Origin: Hirundichthys speculiger
Lineage: Eukaryota; Chordata; Actinopteri; Beloniformes; Exocoetidae
Length of the DNA stretch: 64,000 bases
Reading direction: 5' to 3'
NCBI GenBank assembly: GCA_018398805.1
Contig: JAGFBZ010000292.1
Coordinates: 434,001-498,000 of the forward strand
Shown here: in pieces, positions 36,801 to 48,430 of the stretch
Layout: each line of letters opens with the position of its first letter
Position numbering within the stretch: position 1 is the first letter of the stretch
Notes under the pieces: model-generated
The model's input: the letters and a program-made list of their open reading frames with translations, nothing else
Told to the model about the DNA's origin: nothing
The model's database searches: none
Program-made: the position numbers and the translations under genes

Positions 36801-36984
36801 GTAGTCTCAACTGAATTCTCAAAACTCCACCACCTGAGGTGAGAAACTTGTCATTTGTGATGACGGCATGAATGTTTAACAGATTATATGTTATCACCAC
36901 CATTAGATGAGATGCTCACAGCCTGTTTCATTGGTTACAGCTTACAATAAAGGAAACAAAATTTGCTAAGAGACTACTTGGAAA
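33856..36984. other. No gene seen
   Basis: AT-rich sequence, a short A run (34673-34688) and a T run (35288-35297). A 14-bp direct repeat (AAATGCAACAATCC/AAATGCAACAATTG) is near 35345. Confidence 0.45.
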
Positions 36985-36989
36985 TAACA

Positions 36990-37325
36990 ATTATCCACCC
37001 ATCATCTATGCCTGCTTATTAAAGTGCAGGGCCACAGGGATCTGCTGGAGCCTTTCCCGGCTCTCTTTAGGCAAAAGCGGGATTATGCCCTGGACGGGTT
37101 GCCAGTCCATTGCAGGGCCACATGTGGACAAACAGCTACAGATGGACAATTTAGAATCACACAACAACATGACATGTGTTTCTGGGAGGAAGCAGGAATA
37201 TCTGAGGAAAACCCACACAAGCATGCCACAGAAAAGTCCCTGTTGGGACTTGAGCTAGGACCCTTCTTGTTAACCCTTCAACAAGTGCTTTAACAAGTGC
37301 TCACCTCCAAGCCACAGTACTGTCC
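36990..37325 (-). mobile_element. SINE copy, minus orientation, diverged
   Basis: Read on the minus strand it shows the SINE body: GAAACACATG, GCCACATGTGGCCCTGCAATGGACTGGCAA and GCTCCAGCAGATCCCTGTGG, ending in a degraded GATGGATAAT-type tail at about 36990. It belongs to the same family as 19880-20240. Confidence 0.65.
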
Positions 37326-37727
37326 AATACCAGTTAATTAATGATGAATAAATGTATCAGTTACCAAGACACCCAGAACTTTATCCCAACTCGTTTCACT
37401 GAGGAGGGGGGGCAGTGGATATACTTGTACACAACCAGCCAGAAGACCATCATCTCCCATCCAACCTAGTACTCCTTCCATGTTACTTTTGTTTTTAAAT
37501 ATTTTTTTTTCATTTGTTGATAAGGTTAAAGAACTAAAACTAGTTGGTCAGCTTGGTTTGCCTTTTAAAAAAGAACTCTCTCACAGGATCACAGAAAGCT
37601 AATTTTTTATATCTTATCTTCTTGTTTTATCTTCATTCTTGAGTGTGGCTCTGTCTGTAAACTGCACAAAATCCTGTTTAAGAATGAAAGAAATCTCCCA
37701 CTGAAACATCATACTGTGTGTTATTTT

Positions 37728-37998
37728 GGTAAATGGTCTTGCACTTGTATGGTGCCTCTATTCATCCAGCTTCTCCAGCGCGCTTCATAATGTGTTTCTC
37801 ATTTACCCACTCAGACAAACACGCTCACAATACAGTGTTTCTAACTCTACATACAACAGCGTTTTCATGTTTACAATCATACCCAGATGAGCGCATTGGA
37901 GGGAAATGTGGGGTTCATGTGAAGTACACATGTGAAAGGATCCACCAACCTTTCCAGTTGGAGGACGACTGACTACTGAGCCACCGAGACCCAATTAT
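37728..37998 (+). repeat. Dispersed fish repeat with tRNA-like end
   Basis: TAAATGGTCTTGCACTTGTA, CAGCGCGCTTCATAATGTGT, GGGGTTCATGTG and GGACGACTGACTACTGAGCC match the common teleost repeat that starts 'aaatggactgcatttatatagcgctttt' and ends in the inverse of a tRNA-like 'ggctcagtggt'. Diverged copy. Confidence 0.5.
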
Positions 37999-40969
37999 TA
38001 TAAAACTGACGTAATAATTCTAACATTTTGTGCCAGTTTTATAATTTACCATGTCAGCTTTCTCTTAGAAAGCCAGTTTTCTCAGTTCCAAACAGGTTCA
38101 TCACTGGTATTGTAGTTGAAGACAAGGGCAAACAGGGAAAAGACATTATTACACTGACATGTTAAACAACTGACACTACTGTAAGGAATAAGTAAAATAC
38201 CACAAATAAGTATGACATAAGAAAAAATAAACATCTACCTTTATTGAATGTTTGCTCTTTCAAAGCCCAATTTCATTAAGATGTTTGTGTTGTCAGGCAA
38301 GATCATGTCATAATTAAAAAGGAGAATAAAACACTTCTCTACTTGTGACAGGATGAGGTTGCTATTACTTGCAGTCACAGTGTCTGAGGGGAAAGTATTA
38401 CATAAACATACATCATCAACTAACAAAAATATTCCTACACACCCTCTGCAACCCGGAAGGCAGACTAACTGACAAACCACGAGGACGAAAAGGAAGTAAG
38501 TCACAAACTCCTGACTTCACAGAACCTCAATGCAAAAAAATGCATCATTTTGAGTAATGCTGCCGTTGAGTGTTTACCAGCTGATATGCTGTGTTCACAT
38601 GGTTCTTATTCAGTCATTCATGGGAACGTGTGTAAGAAGTGAGTCACTGTGCTGCAGATGCAAAGGATTTGCTTAATTTACTGTATGTGTGACTAATCCG
38701 TGGGTAATATGCCATTTCCAGAGCCCTCTGGCTCGGAAATCAAAACATGAATTCTAGTACAACTCTTCAGCAGGACTCTTACTGGACTGAATACAACTTT
38801 TTTAAAAGGCTATGATCTTTGTTTTCAACTCCACTGAATCAGTTTTATAAACTTGAGGTCCACTGCATATTAGATTTTTCTCTCACTTTAGAGTTTCTCT
38901 CCAATTGTGACCTGTTTTTAATACCAGGATGTAGGAAGTTGGACAATTCAGGCGAAATGACAGCAAAACCACACAGGAAGACAGAGCAAGGCAAAGTACA
39001 ATGACCCCAAACTATTGTGCAAAACATTTTTAGGGAGTATAACTGTTTTCCCCTCATGTTCACTCATTTGTGTCTCATAAGATCCAAACCATAAGATCCA
39101 AAAGCCTGGAGGGAGCAGTTCAAATCTGTAGCTCAAACAAGATAGAGGTACTGGCAGAAAGAGTGGATTTTTTTTTTCTTGTGCTTGTAAGATAAACAAG
39201 CCAGTAATGGAGCGGGAATCGCAGCTCATGGAATGTTTGTGTTCACATCAGCGTCGTGTGTTATTGTGCCCCCTACATGATGAGGTGATAAAGTAAAGGA
39301 AACATGCTCTAACAGTTAACAGATGCTCCCCATCCCTGCCCTCTCCACACCAGCTCTCAGTCGTTCTCCTGTTGTTTTTAAACTCCTCCCTTCTGCTGAG
39401 CATCATGTCTGTCAGACCGCTGGTCATGCAGTTGAGTACATTTGTCTCTCCCATGGATGCTTCTCATTAAATCCCTTTTGTGCTGCTCGCCATTAACCCC
39501 AGCCTTTCATCGTGACCTCACAGCTCAGCCAAACAAGCTGCTTCTTGTTCTCACTCATTAGCATGAGCTAATGAGGCGCTTTCTATTTTATTGACATTAG
39601 CATGACACGTACTGGCCAGGCTGGAGATTTCAGTGGGGTAAAGTGGAAAGTAACCCTGAAACCCTTCATTATGTTGCAATTATTCATTGATTCATTTTGC
39701 ATATCTGCTTTTCAGTCCTATTTAGAAATGGTGGAGCCTATTCCAACTGTCGCCGGGCGAGAGGCAAAGTATAACCTGGACAGGTCAATGGCCCATCACA
39801 GGGCCATGTAGCAATTAGTTTGAAGCAAATTAATAAACAGATTTTAACAGTTTTTTTAATTGGGAGTTTTTCTTTCCACTATGGCCTTGTGCCTGCTCAG
39901 GATGGGGGACTGAATCAAAGTGAAGGTTCAGTGTAATCTGTGTTGGGTTCAGTTTATATGATGTATGATGCACACAAATATGATGTAATGCATATTTGTC
40001 TTTTATCCATCCGTCCATCCATCCATTAACCACTGCTTATCAAGTTGTGAAGAAAACTAAACTGCTGTTTGTCTTTCAGCAGCAAATACAGACACAGCTA
40101 CACGCTCCAGCCAGAAATATTGAGTTTCAACTGTCTCCAAAGGTCCAAAACATAAAATTTCTTCTTAAACAAATAATTAAGAAGGCAAATGGCATGTAGG
40201 ACACAGTTGAAATGTGGATACATTCGCCTGTCTTTATATTTAATATCCTCTATATTTCAAAAGGTGAAAGAGGTTTATTTCTGCATCCTTTTTTTATTGT
40301 TTTGGATTTTGATTTACTGACTCTATTATTGGAGTCAATGCTGCTTCTATTCAACAATATAAGACAAGAAGTTCCTTGTAATACTACTGATAACAGTTCT
40401 CCCAACATCAGCCTGCAAACTGCAAATTAAAAAAAAAATTTCCACATAAAATTTAAAGCATCCTGTAGTTTTACTTTACAGAAGTCTTTGTTTTTTCTTT
40501 TCTTATTCAATTTCTTAATGCAGTACTTTATACTTTATCTTTATGTTGCCTTAATGGCTGTTTCTTTGGTCACCAACAATAAGTGTACCGCAGGCTCCAC
40601 TTGGCCTAAAAATGAGTCATGAATGCATTACGCTCCTCTCCTGCCCCAGGCTTATTTCTGCAACATTTTACACAGGTTTGTGAAATAAGCATAGAGGCTT
40701 AGCAAACAAATGAACAGAACGTAGCAAGCTTTACATTTGTACAGGCTTTATTCGCCTTGTAGAAGGATACTGTGTTCTTATGTTAAGCATTGTGCTTTTA
40801 AAATACCAATTAAAGGTCATCTGGCTACATTAGATATACCTTGCATTGCTAAAAGATGTTGATTCATGTTGACTTGTTTGTATCACACAGTAACTGCAGA
40901 TTTGTCAGCTGCACACCCACAACTTCTTATCCCACCACATCTCAAAGGTGCTGTATTGAATTATAATCT
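37999..40969. other. No gene seen; SINE fragments at 39725-39812 and 40005-40040
   Basis: 39725-39812 contains GGTGGAGCCTATTCCAACTG and ATGGCCCATCACAGGGCCAT, minus-strand SINE body. 40005-40040 is a CCATCCATCCATTAACC tail. Otherwise AT-rich, non-coding. Confidence 0.45.
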
Positions 40970-41600
40970 GTTGACTGTGGAGGCAATTAGAGTAGAGTAG
41001 ACAGCAGTTAGAGTTCATTTGGACTTTGGAACATGGTGAGATGTCCTGCTGGAAGTAGACATGAAAGGTCATAAAGGGATGTTCATTCTCAGCAACAATA
41101 CGATGGTCGGCTGTGATGTTCAAATAATGCTCGACTGTTACTAAAAAAAAATATCCCCCATACCATTCCTCTACTACCACCAGCTTAAACTGTCAATACA
41201 AGCATGGATGGATCCATGCTTTCATGTTTTTAATGCCGAAATCTGACCCTACCATCTGAATATTGCAGAGTTTCAGATTCATCACACCAGGCAACAATTT
41301 TTCCAATCTTCCATTGTCCAAATTTGGCGGGCTCCTGGGAATTGTAGTCCCGTTTTCTGGTTCTTAGTTGAGAGGAGGTACGTCTGGTGTGGTTTTCTAC
41401 TTCTGTGGCTCATCAACTTGAAAGGTTCAAGATGGTGTACATTAGAGTCCTAGCAGATAAGTAGTTTCTGAAATACCCAGACCAATCACTCTTTCTGATG
41501 CTCTGTTTGCAGTGCCATCTTCACCATGTCTGCATGCCCAGATGCACTGAACTGTTCCTAGTTGATTGAGTGGTTAGATACTTAGTAGTAAAATGTGTGT
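40970..41600 (-). mobile_element. Degraded DNA transposon of the 'accggccactttattaggtac' family
   Basis: CAATACAAGCATGGATGGATCCATGCTTTCATG, TTCATCACACCAGGCAACAATTT, CTGAAATACCCAGACCAATCACT and CATGCCCAGATGCACTGA are, from memory, blocks of a widely dispersed fish transposon whose terminus is ACCGGCCACTTTATTAGGTA. Such a terminus lies separately at 54888-54912. Ends and target duplication not identified here. Confidence 0.5.
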
Positions 41601-42649
41601 CTGTTGTCAAAGACCACTAAAGATAACCAAAGTTGCAAAGAAACACAAAATGAAGCCCTTGAGAGGAAAAGAGGGTTATGTCAGACTCACACAGAATGAC
41701 TACAAACAGTGTCTCGGTGGTTTGTGGTTCTTCTGTGTCTCTTTCACTCTGTGCTGTGGAATCCTTTTACATGTCAGTGCTCAGGGGTCTATCCTTTCAT
41801 ACTTTGCCCATGATTTCAACCACAAACTAAAAACAGACTAGAAGTGACATCAAGAAAACTTCAAAACATTCAAAGAAGTTATTCAGTCTGAAAAGTGTCT
41901 TTGGAGGTGTTTTGTTTTTTCTTAAAGTACAAAATAAAAATGCCTTTGTATTTTTCTGCTCAGTGGTTCATTCAGTGAATCCGCAGATATTGTGTTTCCT
42001 GGATTCTAATGAAGGAACATTATGTTCACAATCTTCAGAGCCATGATGTTCTTCTTTTTTTTTTGTTTTTTTCTTAAATTAAGTGCCTGGTCTCATCAGG
42101 TTGTTCTCAAAAATGAATCAAAAATGAAACATATTTTGTATGCTGTAGCACAAACAGGGACTGATAAAGTTACACACTACGCAGCCCTAACAGGCCCTAA
42201 TGTCTTGTGTCAATACAGCACTACTGTTGTATCAGTCGTGACTTACCAGCCACGTTACAACACAAACACAAAGTATCTCTTTTTCCTTCATTCCCTCCTT
42301 CTTCTATTCCTTCATTCTTCTATTACTTCTCATTTTCCTAACACAATATCTTGGATTTCAAACATGAAGCCCCTACATTTAAAAGTTTTAAATGATAAAC
42401 ACATGTTTTTACTTCTTTCGTGTCTTTTTGACTCCTTATTTTTTTCCAAATGATGTTTAGTCTGCACCATGTGATGCTGTAAACAGATTTGCATCCCCAC
42501 AACTTTTGCAACGCAGCTGCAGTATAAATGAACTCACATCTATCTGATTGCATCATTCGTGTTTTCCAGTAAGGTATTTTTGATTATGTAAAAGTAGAAA
42601 CTAACAGCTCACTGATGTAACATTATAAATACATGCCTCATATTAGCAA
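41601..42649. other. No gene seen
   Basis: A 143-codon plus ORF (42022-42453) is rich in F/L/S from T-rich sequence and has no recognisable motif. Confidence 0.45.
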
Positions 42650-44830
42650 CTCTGTAAAGTGAGAACTGAATTTTGCTTCGTAATTAGTAGGTTTTTGATA
42701 AAAGAATCAGTTCAACACAACACAGATGAAGTTGTACAGAGTTCATTAGAAATATTCTGCCAAGACAGTTTTTACAGTTGCTCCTTGTTAAAGGGGTTGT
42801 GTAGTTCTTCCTTATTTCCTTAATTCCCCAGAACTGCTCCATTTCATTCATGTCATGCAAGAAATTTGACAGGATCAAACAATTTACTTTTCCTCCTCTT
42901 GAGAAACTTGTGTAATTTTGGAATTGTGTTTTGGATCGTTATCATACAGGAATGTTACTCCTCGGCTTCTGAAGTATGGTTGGCATCTTGACTCAAGACT
43001 GTTTCAATCCTGCAGACCTCTCTGAGCTGACCTCATCCATCAGTAAAGCTAAACCATTCATGTGTTTATTAGACCCATCCCAACTTTTTTTACTTAATGT
43101 TTTCTCTTTTATTGGCACTCCAATATTAGATCAGATTAACCCAATCCTTCTCAAACAGTGGGGTGCGACCTCTTGGTTGGGCGCTTGGGTCCCAAATACC
43201 TTAGGAATGGATTAACTGATCTTATGTTGGCCTCCAGTACAACTGTGAAAATTTATTTTCGATCAGGATATGTTGATTGAACAGGATATTAATCAGGTTT
43301 GAAAGACGCCCTTTTTTTCACCTCCGTAATATCGCCAAGATTAGGAGCATCTTCTCCCAAAGTGATGCTAAAAAAAACTAATCCACGCATTGTTACTTCT
43401 CGACTGGATTATTGTAATGTGTTATTAGCAGGGTGTCCAAGTAATTTGCTGAATAGCCTCCAATTGATCCAAAATGCACCAGCACAAGTGCTGACAGGAA
43501 TCACCAAAAGAGATCACATCTCTCCCATGTTAACCATCCTTCCACTGGCTTCCCATAAAATTTCATATTGAATTCAAAATTCTGTTACATATAAGGCTTT
43601 AATATCCAAGCTCCTCATTAAGACCTGATAATACGTTATGCTCCTAACAGAGCTCTCCACTCTTAGAGAGCAGGTTTACTTGTAGTTTCTAGAATATCCA
43701 AAAGTAGATTTGGAAGACGGACCTTCTGCTACCTCTTCTTCTTTTAGTTGTATCCATAGTTAAATAGAAGCACCTTATAAATGTAACTGCGTTTCACTGT
43801 TCCTGTAGTTTTTTGTGCTGTCCTGCATCCCTCTTTTTCTTTTTGTACATGTTTGCAGACCAGAGTTTCCAGAGCTACATGCTGACCTGCAGTTCCACCC
43901 TCTGATCATCCCAGTGTTTACCTCCACCTGTCTATATAGATGTCTATGGGATATCAACTAACATGCTGACCTGCTGCCTGACCTTCTGACCACCTCAGTG
44001 TTGCTACCCAAACCTGTTTATATAGTCATGTCTGTAGTTCATGTACTAACAATGAAATATGCAACATAAGTACATAGAATTCTTAGTTCTTCAGTTAATG
44101 GATAATTACCATTATTATTAATATGTTTTGTCCAATATAATATTGCAATATATTTGTGCCTTTCCTCTCTCTGTCCTATTTCCCTCCTCTTTTCTTCCTT
44201 TACCCAGCTGACCTTCTGCAGGAATCAGGAATCAGCAGGTTTCTTCCCTCTTCATGGGAAGTTTTTCTTAGCCACTGTTTGGCTTAAAAGGTTTTTCTCT
44301 TGCCTTTGTTTCTTTACTTAAGATTTAATAATATTGCTTAGAGTTAATAATATTTGCTAGGGAGTCATGCTCTGGGTCTCTGAAAATCTCCTACATACAA
44401 TATGTATTGTAACAGATGCTATACAAATAAAGTTGAATTGGATTGAAACTGAATCTTCAGAGATAGCATTATGACATTTCTATGAGCATTCCTGATGCAT
44501 CTGTAATGGCCATGTACCCGTCATGTAACCTCATACCATGGCACTGCCACCATCAATGTTTTACTGCTGGGTCAGTTCATTGACTTTGGCAGTCCTGGCT
44601 AAGTTCATTGCAAACATGCTGGACCCCATCTGACCTGGAAGAATTCATGTTGGCCTAATATGAGCAAAAATGTGCTTTTGACACTCATCTGGGATATTTT
44701 AATGTTCAACAGTGTGCCAAAGTGTTCAAGCTTTCATATGTATTCAGATTTTTAATGATGGCCCTCGGTACACAGGCGAAATAAGTCCCTACTTGCACAG
44801 TCTGTAGATCCAAAGCCAGAAATGACTGGT
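42650..44830. mobile_element. Old DNA transposon split by an L2-like LINE
   Basis: The left part (42650-42975, with TTTTGGATCGTTATCATACAGGAATGTT) and right part (44450-44830, with CATACCATGGCACTGCCACCATCAATGTTT) both read like degraded pieces of one Tc1-like fish transposon in minus sense. The LINE lies between them: KAKPFMCLLDPSQL (42980-43140), a VPNTLG box, HAFVTSRLDYCN-type sequence (43390-43440), SLQLIQNAPAQVLTGITKRDH (43455-43525) and the family 3' end at 44150-44445. About 45 bp at 43147-43191 (TCTCAAACAGTGGGGTGCGA) look like a hAT terminus inside the LINE. All of it is non-functional. Confidence 0.6.
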
Positions 44831-45674
44831 ATTCACAGGTCATTTTTTAAAATTTAAATCATCAAATAGATGGTTGCATTTTAAATAAATTGATATTTAA
44901 GTGACACTGTACATGGTTTTAGGTGTGTAAACAGACTCTTTTGTGAGGAATTCAAAGTTAAGCCAGACACATTCTAACAAAAATTGAATTTTAGGATTTG
45001 ACTGACTTTCCATTTCTGTACATGCACAGGTTGTGAGAGAAAGAAGATAAGAAAATGTCATTCATTCAAGGGCTTTTCAGAGCTGTTACTCCAGAGACCA
45101 GAGATCCATATGTCTATCTCAGCCTCTTCTTTGATTTCTTCTGTCTTCAGCATATCTCTGTGAAATGTGCTTATCAAGTGCATAGGAGTTATTTCTAGAT
45201 TCTTATTTTTCTTTCAAGCTCGACCTAACTTGATGGAATTGATTAGTCCTGATTACCAGCGTTAAATGACTAAATCAATGGTGTTTATAAAACCACCTGC
45301 ATATTTTTATCTAGCGTAGGCACAGTTTTCAAAATGGCATCTGCTGTTTCCCAAACTGATGGAGACATTAAAAGCACATTAATGTCAGGCCTAGTTTGGG
45401 GAAATATTTACTAGATTCTTAGCCTGATAAATGTCTTACCGCTTTGGAAAAGTTCTCTGCAATGTCCCTTTTTAATCTAAGCATTAACATTAAATAGATG
45501 AATCTATATAGACTAAAGCACATAAATGAGGAAAAGAAACTCCAGTCTGTAATCCATCACATTTTTAACAGTGGGGGGAAAAAAAAGTTTCAAAATGTTA
45601 TCAGCATCACACAGCATGGAGATAAAGATGAAGTCTAAGAGTCAAAGTATACTGATGCACACACAGACTCAAAC
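44831..45674. other. No gene seen
   Basis: AT-rich, nothing recognisable. Confidence 0.45.
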
Positions 45675-45698
45675 GCACACACACACACACACACACAG
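45675..45698. repeat. (AC)n microsatellite
   Basis: About 12 units. Confidence 0.9.
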
Positions 45699-45819
45699 TC
45701 TGTACCTGTACTGGGGCTTCACTTTTTCTTAATTAAAATCCTCAACAATCGGTCCTGCAGTTTTCTGAGCCTCCACTTGAACTTATGTCAGACAAACAAA
45801 TGCATCTCTGCTCTGAGCT

Positions 45820-45909
45820 GAATGAAACTGACTGCAGAGCTCAAGAGGGAGGACTGGGGAGGGCTGAGGAGTGTGTTAGATTAAAGAGAGGAGGAGGGGT
45901 GCTGACTCG

Positions 45910-45941
<32 letters not shown>

Positions 45942-46880
45942 ACAGAGAGAGGGAGCTGGATAGAGGTGGAAACAGAAAAGAGGGAAATAGAGGGGTAGTG
46001 GTCAAAGAGATGGTGAGGTGACGAGATTGAAGCAATGAGGCAAAGTTGAAGACAGAAAAAAAGAAAATATAGAGAGCAGGAATGGGAGAAGATGAGGCAC
46101 AGATGGAAGGTAGGGGTTGAGTCAAAGAGTTAAGAAAGGGGAGAAGAGATCCCAACAACACACCAAGGAAACTAAGAATATTAGGAGGGAAACAAGGAGC
46201 AAAGAAAGGGAAGGCACAAAGTGGTGCATGAAAGAGGGAATCAGAAAAGGAAAGGATGTGGGAGAAGGCAGGAATGTGAGGAAAAATAGAAGCACTAAAT
46301 AAGAAAACAATACAGTCAGCAAGACAAATAAAGGAGAGAATATAGGTGTAATAAAAGCAACAATATGACAAAAGAGGAACTATTAAGTCTTGGAGAAAGA
46401 AGCATATCAAGGAAATAAGGAGGTGTGGGACCAGAAATGATGCAATGGAGGGTAAAAAGGTGAGAAGATTATGCAACACACACAAGAAAGTAGATGATAG
46501 CATCTGGCAAAGAAAAGAATAATAAGAAAGTAGTGGAAAAGAAAATGAGAAAGCAGAAATGGCTGGAAATACAGCATGATTAATGATTATTCTCAGGGTA
46601 GCAAAGACAGAAAATGTGTTAATACAAGAGAAAGGAAGGACAGCATAAAAAGAAGGCAGAAAAAGAGAAGAAGGAGATATGAGAGGGAAAGGAAAGAAGG
46701 AATGAAGGCAATATGGGAGAACGAAGAAGAAGAGGAGATGGATGAAAGTAACAAGAGGCATGGTAAGAAGGTAGGAAGAAACAGAGGAATGAAGGAAGAG
46801 AATGAAGGGTAAATTGAGGGAAAAAGAAGAGGGAGGGAGGGAGTGGAAGGAGGATTAAAACAACAGGATAAAAGCTCTAT
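45820..46880. repeat. 1-kb purine-rich tract with an (AG)n core
   Basis: The plus strand is almost entirely A and G for about 1 kb, with an uninterrupted (AG) run at 45909-45941 and repeated GGAAGGA/AGAAGGAGA words to about 46855. A 306-codon minus ORF (46761-45841) exists only because pyrimidine codons (F, L, S, P) lack stops; it is not a gene. Confidence 0.85.
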
Positions 46881-47144
46881 AAAAAGGACAGACAGGAGAG
46901 CAGGGCTGAGAGTAAAATACCGTGAGGATACAAGATGTTTTACAACAGTGGAGTAAATCTACTCATAACCACAGCTGATACTGTCGGGATGTTTTATGTG
47001 CTTTTAAAGCTGCCTGATCCCAGATCTGACCTGAATTTCTGCCACATGAGCCGGAGTTCACCATTTCTACAGTATTAGAATCAGGAGACAGTGTACGTTA
47101 CTTATGGGGTTTCAAAAAATATCAAAATACATGAGCAAAAATGA

Positions 47145-47170
47145 AATTTTATATATATATATATATATTT
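47145..47170. repeat. (AT)n microsatellite
   Basis: About 10 TA units followed by T's. Confidence 0.8.
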
Positions 47171-47993
47171 TACCGCAATCTGAGTGCCACCTACAAAATT
47201 AAAACTGACATTAAAGCCACAAAAGATTTTTTTTTCATGTTAAGATATCATTTTCCATTTCAGTTAAATGAATATTGTATTACTTTTATTTAAAACTATG
47301 ACTCCCATCATGTAATAACAGCCATGAACTCCTACTGAATGGATTTACAACATCTAAATAAAAGTGCATATAAATGCGTTCATATTATGGAACACAGAGG
47401 AAGCAGGTCAGCGCACTAACGCAAATGGTCCAATAATATACTACATCTCCTTTTTCAACTGCGCTCATTTCACCCATCTGTGTTGACTGAAAATAATAAT
47501 ATTATGTAAGTACAAGTCAGGAAGCAATCTAAAAAAACTTTTAGTTCCCATAGTTACTTCCAACAAAGTTAAGCAGCTCAATTACAATCAACAAATTAAA
47601 GCATTAAAAACAGCTGTGCAGAGGGGCTATGCATGTGTGTTTGTGTCTGCACGCGTGCATGTGTGCGCGTGTTTGTGCAGGAAACGCACCTGGAACACAT
47701 TTGTCAACACCTTAGCTGTTAATCCCAAAACAACAGCAGCTAAAATGAGAAGAAACCATGAGCCTCTGACCTCTCTGGTCAGATTTAATGACCTAGATTA
47801 TCCAGTCATGGCAGACAGGAACACAAGAGATAAGTACGTCAAAGATGCTGCCAGGGGAAGTACTACAAATAAACAAAATGAAACAGTAAACAATGAAAAC
47901 CAGACAGATGTTAATAGTAAAGGAGAGGAAGGTTGATCGCAAATCTGACAGCCTGATCTAAAGATGCCTTACATGAGCAGTCACCTTAGAGGA

Positions 47994-48020
47994 GGGGGGG
48001 GGGGGGGGGGGGGGGGGGGG
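47994..48020. repeat. 27-bp G homopolymer
   Basis: An uninterrupted run of 27 G. The exact length is likely uncertain in any assembly. It could form quadruplex structure. Confidence 0.9.
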
Positions 48021-48279
48021 CATGTGTAAGTAAGGAGCCAGGCAGCTCCTGCAATGTAGCAAGTTTACTTTCTCATGCAGCTACCTTAACAGTCACGAGT
48101 TGCATTTATACTTTACTCACCAAATATCTCAATTTAAAGTGCACACTGAAAATAATTCAGATTTTGGATTTGATTTTTTTTCCACTTCCACAGCTTTATC
48201 CAGGGTTCCACTGTCAGCATGTTTTTCAACTAAAGGGAATATAGTATATATATTTAAAAAAAAAAACTACACCAGTGGC

Positions 48280-48430
48280 CTTTATTTACAGTGAAGAGAG
48301 ACAGGAGAGTGAGGGGAGACCCACAGCACAGGGTCACAGGTCGGGAGTCAAACCTGCAACTGCTGCAGGAGGACGGTAGCCTCTCTACATGGACCGCCTC
48401 CAGAAACCACTGAGCCACCCAGCCACCCAA
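48280..48430 (-). repeat. SINE-like repeat with tRNA-like end, minus orientation
   Basis: GTGAAGAGAGACAGGAGAGT, GGGTCACAGGTCGGGAGTCAAACC, GCAGGAGGACGGTAGCCTCT and AACCACTGAGCCACCC match a common fish repeat whose minus strand starts with a tRNA-like 'ggtggctcagtggtt' and includes a B box. Confidence 0.6.

Noticed and set aside
42022..42453. 143-codon plus ORF with a hydrophobic start
   Set aside because: The hydrophobicity comes from T runs. No recognisable family and no support from neighbours.
45841..46761. 306-codon minus-strand ORF, the second longest in the window
   Set aside because: It is made almost wholly of pyrimidine codons (F, L, S, P) complementary to a purine tract. No domain, start context or splice support.
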